DNA of 39,874 nucleotides from Deltaproteobacteria bacterium. GTDB taxonomy: Bacteria > Desulfobacterota > GWC2-55-46 > DRQE01. The notes beneath the pieces were generated by a model. It did not search any database, was not told the origin of the DNA, and worked only from the letters and a program-made list of their open reading frames with translations. Shown here piece after piece: positions 24,221 to 33,174 of this stretch; positions within the stretch are counted from its first letter, which is position 1; every line of letters begins with the position of its first letter. The DNA is taken from contig WGEY01000109.1 of assembly GCA_015492495.1 (NCBI GenBank), forward strand, positions 1 to 39,874. The letters are read 5' to 3'. The translations under genes were made by a program, and so were the position numbers.

Positions 24221-25255
24221 TCAGTTTGCCAGAAAAAGCCTCTGCAATCTGTCGAGTGTTGCCGTCTCTATGTCCTCCGGAACGCGTTGCCCGGTTGTCA
24301 GGTAGGCGATCGGCTTCTTTGAATACAATGCCGTATTGAGTATGGGACCGACCCCTCCTGCCTCATCCAGCTTCGTAAGTGTCAAGCAATCCACGGGCAT
24401 TGAATCAAACCTCTTTATTGTGTCATAGAGACATTCGTCCCTCGTATTGACGCTCAAAACAAGGTTGAACTTTACAGACGGAATCAAGGCGGCAAGTTCC
24501 TTCAGCTGCCTGATCTGGGCCCCGTCACCTCTTCCCCTGCCGGCCGTGTCTATCAATATCAGCTCCTTGTCCCTGTGCTTGTCTACAAGTCCCGAAAGTT
24601 CGTAGGGAGTTTCAGCCACATCCACCGGGACACCGATTATGTTCCCGTAAAGCTTGAGCTGTTCAGCGGCTGCTATGCGATACGTGTCCATCGTCAGCAG
24701 TGCTGTGCGTCTTTTTTTCTTAAGTGCGAGGATGGATGCGAGTTTTGCGATCGTGGTCGTCTTGCCTACTCCCGTAGGACCGACAAAGGTCATTACGGTC
24801 CTTTTTCCATTATCGGCAAATGGATTCTTTAACTTTACACTGTTGAGCAAAGTTTTTTTAACATCGCTCAACAGCGAGTCCACATCCGGGATCCCGTTGT
24901 CTGTTCCTGCCCTTGAAAGGACCGACAAGAGAAGATCCCTGACGAATGCCCTGTCGACACCTGCCTTGGACAGCTCCTCCTCTATCCTCTGAAAGCTTCT
25001 GCCCGCAGGTGTATGGTTGTGCGTAACCATCAAACCCATGAGTTCCCGCAGTTCCCGCAGCTCCTTCAGGACCGCAGAGTCATCCCGCTCCACGCGTGAT
25101 TCCCTCAGTTCTCGGTCCACCGCGGCGACCACCTCCACGGAATCACCGTCCGGGGCCTTCCTTGTCTCGAGTATCAGCGCCTCGTCCCCGAGTTCCTCCT
25201 TTACGGCACGCATTGCCTCGTTTGCATCCTTCCCACTGAATCTCTTTATATGCAT
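24221..25255 (-). CDS. flhF: FlhF, SRP-like GTPase for flagellar placement
   Basis: A 344-residue protein with a basic N-terminal domain (MHIKRFSGKDANEAMRAVKE) and an SRP-type NG domain. GTPase motifs are FVGPTGVGKTTTIAKLASIL near residues 157-176, MDTYRIAAAEQLKLYG, LIDTAGRGRGD, and LTKLDEAGGVGP. It marks the pole or other site where the first basal-body proteins assemble. The B domain is shorter than in some homologues. It begins one base after the flhA stop codon, so the two are coupled. Confidence 0.96.
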   Translation of the reverse strand: MHIKRFSGKDANEAMRAVKEELGDEALILETRKAPDGDSVEVVAAVDRELRESRVERDDSAVLKELRELRELMGLMVTHNHTPAGRSFQRIEEELSKAGVDRAFVRDLLLSVLSRAGTDNGIPDVDSLLSDVKKTLLNSVKLKNPFADNGKRTVMTFVGPTGVGKTTTIAKLASILALKKKRRTALLTMDTYRIAAAEQLKLYGNIIGVPVDVAETPYELSGLVDKHRDKELILIDTAGRGRGDGAQIRQLKELAALIPSVKFNLVLSVNTRDECLYDTIKRFDSMPVDCLTLTKLDEAGGVGPILNTALYSKKPIAYLTTGQRVPEDIETATLDRLQRLFLAN

Positions 25256-25256
25256 G

Positions 25257-27338
25257 CTACAACCTCACAACCTTGAGGGTCTTCACCCTGACGTTGTCGG
25301 CGATCTCGTTATGAGACAGCACGGATATCGATGGAAACGACTTCTCCACCAGCTTGCGAACAAAGCGCCTCACCTCCTGTGAGACCAGGATCACCGGCTG
25401 TGTCCCGGTTGCAACCGCCTCCTCAAGCGCGTCACCTATCTTTGTAAGCACGCGGTGGGCAAAGGTAGGCTCTATGGCGAGGTAGGCCCCCTGGGCGGTT
25501 TCCTTGACCGAGGAGGTGATCTTCTCCTCTATGTCGTGGCTGAGGGAGATGGCGGGGATGGTCGAATCGGCGCCAACGTGGGCGTTGGATATTCTCCTTG
25601 CGAGCCGCACCCTCACGTACTCGGTAAGGAGATCCGGATCCTTGGTCACCATGCCGTAATCAGCAAGTGTCTCCAGTATGGTCTGAAGATCCCTTATGGA
25701 CACCCTCTCCCTCAGGAGGTTCTGCAGCACCTTCTGCACCATGCCGACGGTCAAGGTGTTCGGAACAAGCTCTTCAACCACCTTTGGATGAGACTTCGCC
25801 ACCTTGTCAAGCAGCGTCTGGACCTCCTGCCGTCCCAGGAGCTCCTCGCAATTGGCCCTTATGAGCTCGCTTATATGTGTCGCCACAATGGCGGAATGCG
25901 TCACAACGGTGTACCCGAGAACCTGGGCCTTCTCCTTGTTGGACTCCGGCACCCACAGGGCGGGCAGACCGAAGGCCGGATCCCTGGTGGGAATACCGTC
26001 GAGCTCCCCCTTGGCATTGCCGGGATCCAGCGCCAGGAAGTAGCCCTGCATGAGCTCACCCCTGCCGACCTCGAGCCCCTTTATCAGGAAGACATACTCG
26101 GTTGGATTGAGCTGGAGGTTGTCCTTTATGTGTATAGACGGCACTATAAGCCCCATCTCCTCAGCGAACTGCCTTCTTATACCCCTTATCCTTTCGAGCA
26201 GTTCCCCGCCCTCGGATTCATCCACAAGCGGTATGAGCCTGTAGCCGACCTCGAGCCCAAGGACATCCAACAGAGGCAACTCGTCGATGGGCTCGGCCCT
26301 GCGCACAGGTTCCGCCTTCTCCTTCTCCTTTTCAAGCAACGCCCTCTCGGCCTTCTTCTTCTCTTCCCTGAAGAGCATGTAACCCGTGCCGAGCGCGATG
26401 GCGGAAAGGATAAAGAACGGAATCTGGGGAAGTCCAGGTACAAGCCCCATGGCGAATATGATCCCCGAAGCGATCATGATCGGTTTGGGGTGGAACATGA
26501 ACTGCTTGCCCAGACGGATATTGAGCCCCGACTCTGAACTTATGTTGGAAACAACGATACCGGCTGCGGTGGAGATGACAAGGGCCGGTATCTGGGCCAC
26601 AAGGCCGTCGCCCACTGTAAGCAGGGTGTACGTCATGGCGGCGTCCTTAAGCCCCATGCCCTGTTGAAGCACACCTATAATCAGCCCGCCGCCTATGTTT
26701 ATGAAGGTTATAAGCACACCGGCCACGGCGTCACCCCTGACGAACTTGCTTGCACCGTCCATGGAGCCGTAAAAGTCGGCCTCCAGGGCGATCTCCTCCC
26801 TCCTTTTGCGCGCCTCTTCCTCGCCTATCAGGCCGGCGTTGAGGTCCGCATCTATGCTCATCTGCTTTCCTGGCATGGCGTCCAGGGTAAACCTTGCGGC
26901 CACCTCTGCTATGCGCCCCGCGCCTTTCGTGATGACAACGAAGTTTATGATGACGAGTATCGCAAAGACTATGAAGCCAACGGCGTAGTTGCCGCCTACG
27001 ACGAAGTTGCCGAACGACTTTATGACCTCTCCGGCTGCATCCGCTCCTTCGCTTCCCCTGAGCAGTATCAGCCTCGTGGTCGCAACGTTGAGCGAAAGCC
27101 TGAAGAGGGTCGCCACAAGAAGTATCGTTGGGAAGGTGGAGAACTCGAGCGGCCTTCTGATGTACACGGCAACAAGGAGTATTATGAGTGCAAAGGTTAT
27201 GTTGAAGGTCAGAAGAAGGTCCAGCAGGAACGGCGGCAGCGGAAGTATCATGACCGCCAGCACACCAACTATCCCCACGGGAAGCAGAAACTCTCCGCCT
27301 TTTCTGAGCCTCTCTATGTTCTCGATGATAGTTGCCAT
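25257..27338 (-). CDS. flhA: FlhA, flagellar type III export gate protein
   Basis: A 693-residue inner-membrane protein with about eight membrane segments in the first 320 residues (VGIVLAV-type start GIVGVLAVMILPLPPFLLDL). The FHIPEP-family signature RFTLDAMPGKQMSIDADLNA lies near residues 147-166. The large cytoplasmic C-terminal domain binds substrates and chaperones such as FlgN. It forms the nonameric export ring above the FliP/Q/R gate and couples proton flow to export. The start is ATG at 27338, 12 bases after flhB. Full length, no irregularity. Confidence 0.98.
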   Translation of the reverse strand: MATIIENIERLRKGGEFLLPVGIVGVLAVMILPLPPFLLDLLLTFNITFALIILLVAVYIRRPLEFSTFPTILLVATLFRLSLNVATTRLILLRGSEGADAAGEVIKSFGNFVVGGNYAVGFIVFAILVIINFVVITKGAGRIAEVAARFTLDAMPGKQMSIDADLNAGLIGEEEARKRREEIALEADFYGSMDGASKFVRGDAVAGVLITFINIGGGLIIGVLQQGMGLKDAAMTYTLLTVGDGLVAQIPALVISTAAGIVVSNISSESGLNIRLGKQFMFHPKPIMIASGIIFAMGLVPGLPQIPFFILSAIALGTGYMLFREEKKKAERALLEKEKEKAEPVRRAEPIDELPLLDVLGLEVGYRLIPLVDESEGGELLERIRGIRRQFAEEMGLIVPSIHIKDNLQLNPTEYVFLIKGLEVGRGELMQGYFLALDPGNAKGELDGIPTRDPAFGLPALWVPESNKEKAQVLGYTVVTHSAIVATHISELIRANCEELLGRQEVQTLLDKVAKSHPKVVEELVPNTLTVGMVQKVLQNLLRERVSIRDLQTILETLADYGMVTKDPDLLTEYVRVRLARRISNAHVGADSTIPAISLSHDIEEKITSSVKETAQGAYLAIEPTFAHRVLTKIGDALEEAVATGTQPVILVSQEVRRFVRKLVEKSFPSISVLSHNEIADNVRVKTLKVVRL

Positions 27339-27350
27339 CTGCGGTTTCTC

Positions 27351-28421
27351 CTAACGTGACCCGCCCTTCGGCCTCAGGCTGTAGACGTAGGCAAGCACCT
27401 CCGCCACGGCCCTGTAGAGGCTTTCGGGTATCTCCATGCCGACTTCAACGAACTTGAAGAGGCTTCTTGCCAGGGGCTTGTTCTCAACAACGGGTATGTC
27501 ATGCTCCCTGGCTATCTCCTTTATCCTTTCGGCGATGAGCCCGGCACCCTTGGCCACCACTACCGGTGCACGCGAGCTCTTCCTGTCGTACTTTAGCGCG
27601 ACGGCAAGGTGTACCGGGTTTGTGACCACCACGTCCGCCCCCGGAACATCCTGCATCATCCTCTTTCTGGCCAGCTCTCTCTGTATACTCCTTATGCGTG
27701 ATCTTACAAGCGGATCACCCTCCGTCTCCTTGTGCTCCTCCTTGACCTCCTCCTTGGTCATCCGCAGACCCCTCAGGTAATTCCACTTCTGGTACGCGTA
27801 GTCGATGACGGCTATGACGGCGAGCACCCACACGGTCCTTGTGAGAATCCTCAATGTCACCCTTCCGGTGTATGCCATTGAGCTCACCACCTCCATATCC
27901 ACAAGGGACGGCAGTGTCCGCCACTCCTTTGCAACGGATGTGTAAACCACGTAGCCGAGCACGGCGATCTTGAGAAGCGACTTGAACAGCTCGGCTATCG
28001 ACGTTACAGAGAAAAACTTCTTGGCGCCTGAAATCGGGTCCAGCTTGGCCATGTTGGGCTCAAGCGGCTTGGTCGAAAACACGATCCCGTTCTGAAGAAG
28101 ATACGCAGCCACGCTGAACAGCGGTATTATCACGAAGGCTGGCGACAGGATCACAAAGAGCCTGTAGGTCGTCCTGAAAAAGAGGTCCCTCATCTCATGT
28201 ACCCCCATCTCCGTCCCACTCAGACCGGAAAAGGCCGCCTTCATGAATGCGCTCAACCCCTCCATCATCCATATGCCGAGAAAAGATATGACAATCAGGC
28301 CACCGAGGACGGTAAAGAACGTGCCGACCTCCTTGCTTATCGCCAGGTTGCCCTGTTCGCGTGCTTCCTCAAGCCTTCGCGATGTTGGCGATTCGGTTTT
28401 TTCCCTGTCGTCATCGGCCAT
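27351..28421 (-). CDS. flhB: FlhB, export-gate substrate-specificity switch
   Basis: A 356-residue protein with four membrane segments in the first 215 residues and a soluble C-terminal domain. The N-terminus has EKTESPTSRRLEEAREQGN, diagnostic for the family. The autocleavage site reads VVVTNPVHLAVALKYDR: Asn268-Pro269-Val270-His271 in place of the usual Asn-Pro-Thr-His. Cleavage occurs after Asn, and Asn, Pro and His are kept, so cleavage is probably retained, but the Thr-to-Val change is notable. FlhB with FliK switches export from hook to filament proteins. It starts one base after the fliR stop codon. Confidence 0.97.
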   Translation of the reverse strand: MADDDREKTESPTSRRLEEAREQGNLAISKEVGTFFTVLGGLIVISFLGIWMMEGLSAFMKAAFSGLSGTEMGVHEMRDLFFRTTYRLFVILSPAFVIIPLFSVAAYLLQNGIVFSTKPLEPNMAKLDPISGAKKFFSVTSIAELFKSLLKIAVLGYVVYTSVAKEWRTLPSLVDMEVVSSMAYTGRVTLRILTRTVWVLAVIAVIDYAYQKWNYLRGLRMTKEEVKEEHKETEGDPLVRSRIRSIQRELARKRMMQDVPGADVVVTNPVHLAVALKYDRKSSRAPVVVAKGAGLIAERIKEIAREHDIPVVENKPLARSLFKFVEVGMEIPESLYRAVAEVLAYVYSLRPKGGSR

Positions 28422-28422
28422 C

Positions 28423-29193
28423 TCACATCACCTCGAGCAACCTGAAGACCCTCCACCACATGTCTTGCATCAACCTCACCATCGCCCCCTGGAAAAAGGG
28501 CATTGACATCGCCATAACGAGGAACCCCACTATGGTGGCCACCGCAAACCCTATAACGAACATATTCAACTGCGGCACAGTCCTCGCCATGATACCGAGG
28601 GAGGTGTTCATGAAAAGAAGCGTGGCCATAACCGGGGCCGCAATCTTCACACCGGTCACAAAGACATTGCCGGATATATGGAGTATGTGTTGCATCAGGG
28701 TACCGGTCAGGTGAGTCCCGTAGGGAGGAACCGTCTCAAAGCTCTTCTTCAGCGCCGCGATCACCAAGAGGTGACCGTTTATGGAGAGGAATATAAGAAG
28801 GCTCAGTATGCTCATCAGCCGACCGAGGACCGTTATCTGGACGCTGTTTATGGGATCGTAGACATTGGCCATCCCCAGTCCCATCTGAAAACCGCTCACC
28901 TGCCCGGCGAATTCGAATCCGGCGAAGACGAACCTCACTGTAAGACCGATGGTGAAGCCTATCAGCAGCTCGCCCGCGATGCCGAGGCACAGACCTATGA
29001 GATCCCCGGGCATCTCGACCGGCGGCACTATGGACATGAGCACGAGGCTCAGGACTATGGCCAGGCCCGTCTTTATACGCAACGGCACGTTGGGCGTGCC
29101 GAAGACCGGGGCGAGCATCAACATCGAACCGGTCCTTATGAGTACGAAGAGGAAGGTCGATGCGTTGTTTGTGATATATTCCACGAGTTCCAT
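28423..29193 (-). CDS. fliR: FliR, export gate membrane protein
   Basis: A 256-residue hydrophobic protein with about six membrane segments. It shows LIRTGSMLMLAPVFGTPNVP near residues 18-37 and FVFAGFEFAGQVSGFQMGLG near 88-107, both conserved in FliR. FliR forms the export gate with five FliP and four FliQ subunits. It lies 13 bases after fliQ and one base before flhB. Confidence 0.96.
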   Translation of the reverse strand: MELVEYITNNASTFLFVLIRTGSMLMLAPVFGTPNVPLRIKTGLAIVLSLVLMSIVPPVEMPGDLIGLCLGIAGELLIGFTIGLTVRFVFAGFEFAGQVSGFQMGLGMANVYDPINSVQITVLGRLMSILSLLIFLSINGHLLVIAALKKSFETVPPYGTHLTGTLMQHILHISGNVFVTGVKIAAPVMATLLFMNTSLGIMARTVPQLNMFVIGFAVATIVGFLVMAMSMPFFQGAMVRLMQDMWWRVFRLLEVM

Positions 29194-29206
29194 CGGTGCA
29201 CCTTGG

Positions 29207-29476
29207 CTATCTTATGTAGGACGGCAGGTTGGTGAATATCTCCGCCGTGAACCTCAGTATGGTCTGAAGCATCCACGCAGAAAAGACCAGGAGCGCGACA
29301 AATACCGCTATGATCTTGGGGACGAAGGTCAGGGTCATCTCCTGTATCTGGGTCACTGCCTGAAAGATACTCACCGTAAGCCCCACGGCCATGCCGCAAA
29401 GTAGTATGGGCACGCTCAGCATGAGCGCCACCTCTATGGTGCCTTTTCCTATGGATACAACGAACTCAGGTGTCAT
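29207..29476 (-). CDS. fliQ: FliQ, export gate membrane protein
   Basis: An 89-residue protein with two membrane segments, the usual FliQ size. Motifs are TIEVALMLSVPILLCGMAVG near residues 13-32, SIFQAVTQIQEMTLTFVPKI near 36-55 and a second hydrophobic stretch after it. It packs around the FliP/FliR core of the export channel. The start is ATG at 29476; 51 bases separate it from fliP. Confidence 0.96.
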   Translation of the reverse strand: MTPEFVVSIGKGTIEVALMLSVPILLCGMAVGLTVSIFQAVTQIQEMTLTFVPKIIAVFVALLVFSAWMLQTILRFTAEIFTNLPSYIR

Positions 29477-29527
29477 TTTTAACCCCGTTTACTGTTATGT
29501 TAACCGGTACGGATCCAACCCCACGTA

Positions 29528-30349
29528 TCAGCCGAAGCTGTTTACAAGAGAACCCACCAGAAGGTACCATCCATCGGCGAGCACAAAGAGCATGAGCTTG
29601 AACGGCAGCGATATCATCACCGGGGGCAACATCATCATTCCCATGCTCATCAAGACACTTGCAACGACCATATCGATGACCAGAAACGGCAGGTAAATAA
29701 GAAAACCTATCTGGAAGGCCGTCTTGAGCTCGCTCGTCACAAAGGCCGGTATGAGCACATACAGCGGCACATCCTCCTTACTGGCAGGCCTCTCGGCCTT
29801 TGTAATGTCGACAAAGAGCTTCAGGTCTTTCTTGCGGACGTTCTTCAGCATGAACTCCTTCAACGGTGTAGCGGCCTCGGCCAGAGCCGTCTCCTGGGTG
29901 AGAAGCCCCTCCCTGTAGGGCTGAATCGCATTTGCATTTATGCTCTTGAAGGCCGGATGCATCACAAAGAAGGTAAGGAAGAGCGCCATGCCTATAAGCA
30001 CCTGGTTGGGCGGAGCCTGCTGCACGCCGATCGCCTGCCTCAGCAGGGCAAATACGATGACGAGCCTCGTAAAGGAGGTCATCATTACAAGGATGGATGG
30101 AACAAGGGTCAGTACGGTGAGCAGTAATACTATCTGAATTGCCGGTGTAAGGCCCTCGGATTCACCGGAACCGCCGAATGTTATGCTGAGCGCAGGAAGA
30201 ATCTCGCCATCCTCGGCCGCAATGGCTATCGCCGGGATCAAGAATACAACCGCCGCTATCAACATAGGCAAGGACAACCTCTTCGCAAGCGGCCTCAATC
30301 GGACCCGCGGTGGACATCTGAAGTGTGAAACAAAACGGCTATGCATCAT
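29528..30349 (-). CDS. fliP: FliP, export gate membrane protein
   Basis: A 273-residue protein with an N-terminal signal sequence (MLIAAVVFLIPAIAIAAEDG, about residues 29-48). Conserved FliP segments follow: LVPSILVMMTSFTRLVIVFA, LRQAIGVQQAPPNQVLIGMA and the late DMVVASVLMSMGMMMLPPVM. It forms the pentameric core of the export gate with FliQ and FliR. The ATG at 30349 overlaps the fliO stop codon, giving an unusually long basic leader before the signal sequence. A shorter start within it cannot be excluded. Confidence 0.95.
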   Translation of the reverse strand: MMHSRFVSHFRCPPRVRLRPLAKRLSLPMLIAAVVFLIPAIAIAAEDGEILPALSITFGGSGESEGLTPAIQIVLLLTVLTLVPSILVMMTSFTRLVIVFALLRQAIGVQQAPPNQVLIGMALFLTFFVMHPAFKSINANAIQPYREGLLTQETALAEAATPLKEFMLKNVRKKDLKLFVDITKAERPASKEDVPLYVLIPAFVTSELKTAFQIGFLIYLPFLVIDMVVASVLMSMGMMMLPPVMISLPFKLMLFVLADGWYLLVGSLVNSFG

Positions 30350-30734
30350 CCGTACCCGCCCCGCTGTTTGATCTCGAAAAATTCAGCTTCTGATGCAGCA
30401 CTTCCAGAAAAGGGCGTCCTCCCCGTGCTTGATACCTTCTCACCTCATCAATGGCCTCTGGGCGCTCAAGCTTTGTAAGACAGACTATGGAATTCGGGGT
30501 AAGACCAAGCACGAGCACCTCCCCGGCAACATCCACTATCGCTATGTTCTTCTTAGGTCCGAGATAGCTCCTGGCGATGATCCTCACGGGTGAGGTGCCC
30601 ATGGAATGCAAACCGGTCTTCAGCCCTCGCCTTGTAAACAACCTGAAGAGAAAAAACGAGATCCCGAAGAGCCCCAGGACCGTAAGGAGGGCGACCATCG
30701 CCTTCATCAGGTGATACCAGTAAGAGTCCGTCAT
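30339..30734 (-). CDS. fliO: FliO, export gate assembly protein
   Basis: A 131-residue protein with one membrane segment near the N-terminus (AMVALLTVLGLFGISFFLFR, about residues 12-31), then a small cytoplasmic domain with IIARSYLGPKKNIAIVDVAG, typical of FliO. FliO helps assemble the FliP ring. The ATG overlaps the fliN stop codon (ATGA) and its end overlaps fliP, so all three are coupled. Weak conservation is normal for this family; position makes the call secure. Confidence 0.92.
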   Translation of the reverse strand: MTDSYWYHLMKAMVALLTVLGLFGISFFLFRLFTRRGLKTGLHSMGTSPVRIIARSYLGPKKNIAIVDVAGEVLVLGLTPNSIVCLTKLERPEAIDEVRRYQARGGRPFLEVLHQKLNFSRSNSGAGTDDA

Positions 30735-31285
30735 TTTAACTGGTTTATCCTTTCCGCCACGCTTACTATGTCAGTAAGCCTTACGCCGAACTTGTCATTG
30801 ACAACAACGACCTCCCCCCTGGCGATGAGCTTGCCGTTCACCAGTATCTCCATTGGCTCACCGGCCAGCTTCTCAAGCTCGAGGACCGAGCCCTGGCCGA
30901 GCTGCAAGAGGTCGTTTATGAGTATCTTTGTCTTGCCGAGCTCAACCGAAAGGGTCACCGGGATATCGAGGATCATATCAAGGTTTGCGACACTTCCCTT
31001 GCTTTCACCGGCCAGGTTTGAGAAGCTGGCCGGCTGCACATCGGCCTGTTGCTGTCTTACAGCTTCCTCGAACTCCTTTGACGCCGCCTCCTCTGCCTGC
31101 TGCTGTCTTACGGCCTCTTCGAACTCCTTCGCGATACCGTCAGCATCGTCCCCGGTTGCCGTATCGGATGTCTGCGTATCGGCTCCGGATTCCCCGCCTG
31201 TCTCATCCTGATCCGTCACACCGCTGCCGGCCTGTCCGTTCAATTCATCCCGGACATCTGTATCGTTCTGCTGGTTCTCAGTCAT
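30731..31285 (-). CDS. fliN: FliN, flagellar switch C-ring protein with acidic N-terminal extension
   Basis: A 184-residue protein. The C-terminal SpoA domain (about residues 102-182) has MILDIPVTLSVELGKTKILI, LGQGSVLELEKLAGEPMEIL and GEVVVVNDKFGVRLTDIV. The N-terminal 100 residues are acidic and low-complexity and contain KEFEEAVRQQQA twice (residues 53-64 and 70-81). FliN forms the bottom of the C ring and helps dock the export ATPase complex. Typical FliN is 110-140 residues, so the extension is the odd part. The ATG overlaps the fliM stop codon by eight bases. Confidence 0.96.
   Translation of the reverse strand: MTENQQNDTDVRDELNGQAGSGVTDQDETGGESGADTQTSDTATGDDADGIAKEFEEAVRQQQAEEAASKEFEEAVRQQQADVQPASFSNLAGESKGSVANLDMILDIPVTLSVELGKTKILINDLLQLGQGSVLELEKLAGEPMEILVNGKLIARGEVVVVNDKFGVRLTDIVSVAERINQLK
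31043..31129 (-). repeat. Two-copy in-frame repeat in the fliN N-terminal region
   Basis: Two 36-base units at 31094-31129 and 31043-31078, with a 51-base period, each encode KEFEEAVRQQQA. They sit in the disordered acidic extension, not in the SpoA fold. Copy number of such in-frame repeats can change without loss of the frame. Confidence 0.85.
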
Positions 31286-32273
31286 TTTTCCCCCCTCTTT
31301 TTACTGCTCCTAATATCTCAACCGCGTAGTTCTTTCCGGCCAATCCAGGTTTTCCGTGAAACTTCGGAACGCACTCTATGCAGACATCCAGAGGTTCGGT
31401 AACCTTCCTGTCGAGTTCTATCACATCCCCAACCTGAAGCCCCATGACCTCTGAGACACTTATCTCTGCAGAGCCGACTACACAGGTTATGCCGAGCTCT
31501 ATGCCCATCACATGGTTCTTCAGCCTTACCACCCACTCGGAGCTGGTCTCGATAAGCTCAGCCTGCGTGCCGTAAAGCTTTTCCTTGATCGGCTCGATGG
31601 TGTAATAAGGGATGCAGAGATAGAAGTTGTTGGTCTTGCCGTCTATCTCCATGGCGAAGGTCACCAGGCTCACAACCTCGGTTGGATTCATTATGTTTGC
31701 AAACTGGGGATTCGTCTCCGTCCGCAGATACTCGAACTGAACGGGATAAACCGGCTTCCAGACCTTCGTAAACTCGGCGAATATGAGATCCACCACCTTC
31801 TTGATCACCATCTGTTCGAGCGGGGTAAAGTCCTTGCCCTCCACCCGGGTTGCGAACCTGTTGTCTCCGCCGAAGTAGCTGCCGACTATCTGAAAGACAA
31901 GATTCGGATCGAGTGCGAGTATACCGTTGCCCCTGAGCGGAGGCATCTGGAATATATTCATGCTGGATGGAAGGGGGAGGTTCTTGAGAAAATCGCCGAA
32001 CTTCATCATCTGCGGCGGTTCCGAGGTGATGTCTATAACCTTGTTTATGAGAGTCGATGCCGAGCTCCTTGTCTGACGGCAGAACTTTTCATTGACCATC
32101 TCGAAGGCGGGCATCCTCGCCCTTACCACCCTGGTGTGGCTGGTGAAGTCGTACTTCTCGACCCCATCGACGGATTCAGGTTCCGCCTTCTTTTCCGAGA
32201 CCTTTATCTCACCGCCCGAGACACCCTTTAAGAGGGCATCTACTTCATTCTGTGATAGTATCTGTTCAGCCAT
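31278..32273 (-). CDS. fliM: FliM, flagellar motor switch protein
   Basis: A 331-residue C-ring protein. The N-terminal CheY-P docking peptide is present: ILSQNEVDALLKGV (residues 5-18). The middle domain has GSYFGGDNRFATRVEGKDFT and PLEQMVIKKVVDLIFAEFTK, and the C-terminal SpoA domain has ISVSEVMGLQVGDVIELDRK. CheY-P binding here changes motor direction; the cheY at 18554 is the likely partner. The ATG at 32273 has no obvious Shine-Dalgarno sequence. It is 51 bases after fliL and overlaps fliN. Confidence 0.98.
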   Translation of the reverse strand: MAEQILSQNEVDALLKGVSGGEIKVSEKKAEPESVDGVEKYDFTSHTRVVRARMPAFEMVNEKFCRQTRSSASTLINKVIDITSEPPQMMKFGDFLKNLPLPSSMNIFQMPPLRGNGILALDPNLVFQIVGSYFGGDNRFATRVEGKDFTPLEQMVIKKVVDLIFAEFTKVWKPVYPVQFEYLRTETNPQFANIMNPTEVVSLVTFAMEIDGKTNNFYLCIPYYTIEPIKEKLYGTQAELIETSSEWVVRLKNHVMGIELGITCVVGSAEISVSEVMGLQVGDVIELDRKVTEPLDVCIECVPKFHGKPGLAGKNYAVEILGAVKRGGKND

Positions 32274-32324
32274 GAATACGTGCGTTTTTACGTTTACCGC
32301 GGCGTCGATGCAGACGCTGCTGCG

Positions 32325-32909
32325 CTACTGAACCACGAACTCGGTGAAATATACAGTCTTCACCTTGTCACCCTTCATCACATGGTTGATCCGTTCCACT
32401 ATCTCGTCTCTGAGCCTGTACTTGCCCTGTATATTGCCGATATCCCTGTAGCTCTTGCTGCTCAGAAGGATTATCAGCGAGTTCCTTATCTTGGGCCTCA
32501 AGCTGTTCATCCTTTCCACAGAAACAGGCTCCTTGAGCTCGAGGCCTATTTGAAGCCTCAGATACCTTGTACCCGAATTGTCCTGCAGATTCACGACAAA
32601 CGGCTTGAGCTCGAAGACCTCGCCCTGTTCTTTCGACCCCCCCTTCTTTACAACATCACCTGAAGCGGCTTCAGCCCCCTTATCCGCCTCGGCGGTGGCC
32701 TGGACATCCTGAGCGCTCTCAGCGCCGTCCGGAGCGGAAGATCTCAGAAAAAAGAAAGCTCCAGCGCCTATAACTATGACGGCCGGTGCCACAAGGACTA
32801 TCAGGCGTTTTTTTCCTGTAAGCCCCGCGAGAAGGCCCTTTATACCACCCTTCTTCTCCTCCGGAGTCTCCTCGGCCCCGGTCTTCTTATCCTCTTCCTC
32901 GTTGGCCAT
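32325..32909 (-). CDS. fliL: FliL, stator-associated membrane protein
   Basis: About 194 residues. I choose ATG 32909 (MANEEEDKKTG) because AGGAGG lies nine bases upstream; a longer frame to 32987 runs through a hairpin in the leader. A charged cytoplasmic tail is followed by a membrane segment (LIVLVAPAVIVIGAGAFFFL, about residues 36-55), an Ala/Glu linker, and the periplasmic FliL domain (EVFELKPFVVNLQDNSGTRY onward). FliL rings surround the stator units and help recruit or stabilise them. It is the first gene of the long sigma-54 operon. Confidence 0.95.
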   Translation of the reverse strand: MANEEEDKKTGAEETPEEKKGGIKGLLAGLTGKKRLIVLVAPAVIVIGAGAFFFLRSSAPDGAESAQDVQATAEADKGAEAASGDVVKKGGSKEQGEVFELKPFVVNLQDNSGTRYLRLQIGLELKEPVSVERMNSLRPKIRNSLIILLSSKSYRDIGNIQGKYRLRDEIVERINHVMKGDKVKTVYFTEFVVQ

Positions 32910-32957
32910 ATTGAATATCCTCCTGCAAGGTTCGAATCCCCCCGGCCCGTTTGAGAA

Positions 32958-32977
32958 CCTGCCCGCCGACAGGCAGG
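32958..32977 (-). repeat. CCTGCC/GGCAGG hairpin in the fliL leader
   Basis: A 6-base-pair perfect stem (CCTGCC, 8-base loop, GGCAGG) lies in the predicted fliL mRNA leader. Its sequence resembles the CCTGCC-rich palindrome at 35754-35788, so both may be copies of a dispersed extragenic repeat. Confidence 0.4.
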
Positions 32978-33040
32978 GGGGCTTCAAATATGGGAAGTTT
33001 CGATCATCTACCTTCTCAATGCATCTTCAATTAAGGTTAT

Positions 33041-33056
33041 TGCAATAGTCGTGCCA
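33041..33056 (-). promoter_or_regulatory. Sigma-54 promoter for fliL through fliA
   Basis: On the minus strand this reads TGGCACGACTATTGCA, an exact match to the -24/-12 consensus TGGCAC-N5-TTGCA. Predicted start is near 33030, giving a 120-base leader before fliL. It lies downstream of the flgE terminator in the intergenic gap. Confidence 0.93.
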
Positions 33057-33174
33057 CCTGGACGGTACGACCGTGGACAGAGGTTTAAATCCGTTACTAT
33101 TTGAAAATACTGGATAAAACAGGCTTGTGTAATATATTGCGAAGCTATTGGCGGGTCGTTGAGTCAAAGGATTG

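Noticed and set aside
25455-26537. 360-codon plus-strand open frame
   Set aside because: Antisense to flhA, which is certain from its motifs and length. The translated product has no family features.
32929-32940. tRNA-like GGTTCGAATCCC (T-arm signature)
   Set aside because: The flanking bases cannot form the five-pair T stem, and no acceptor, D or anticodon arm is present, so this is not a tRNA or a clear tRNA fragment.
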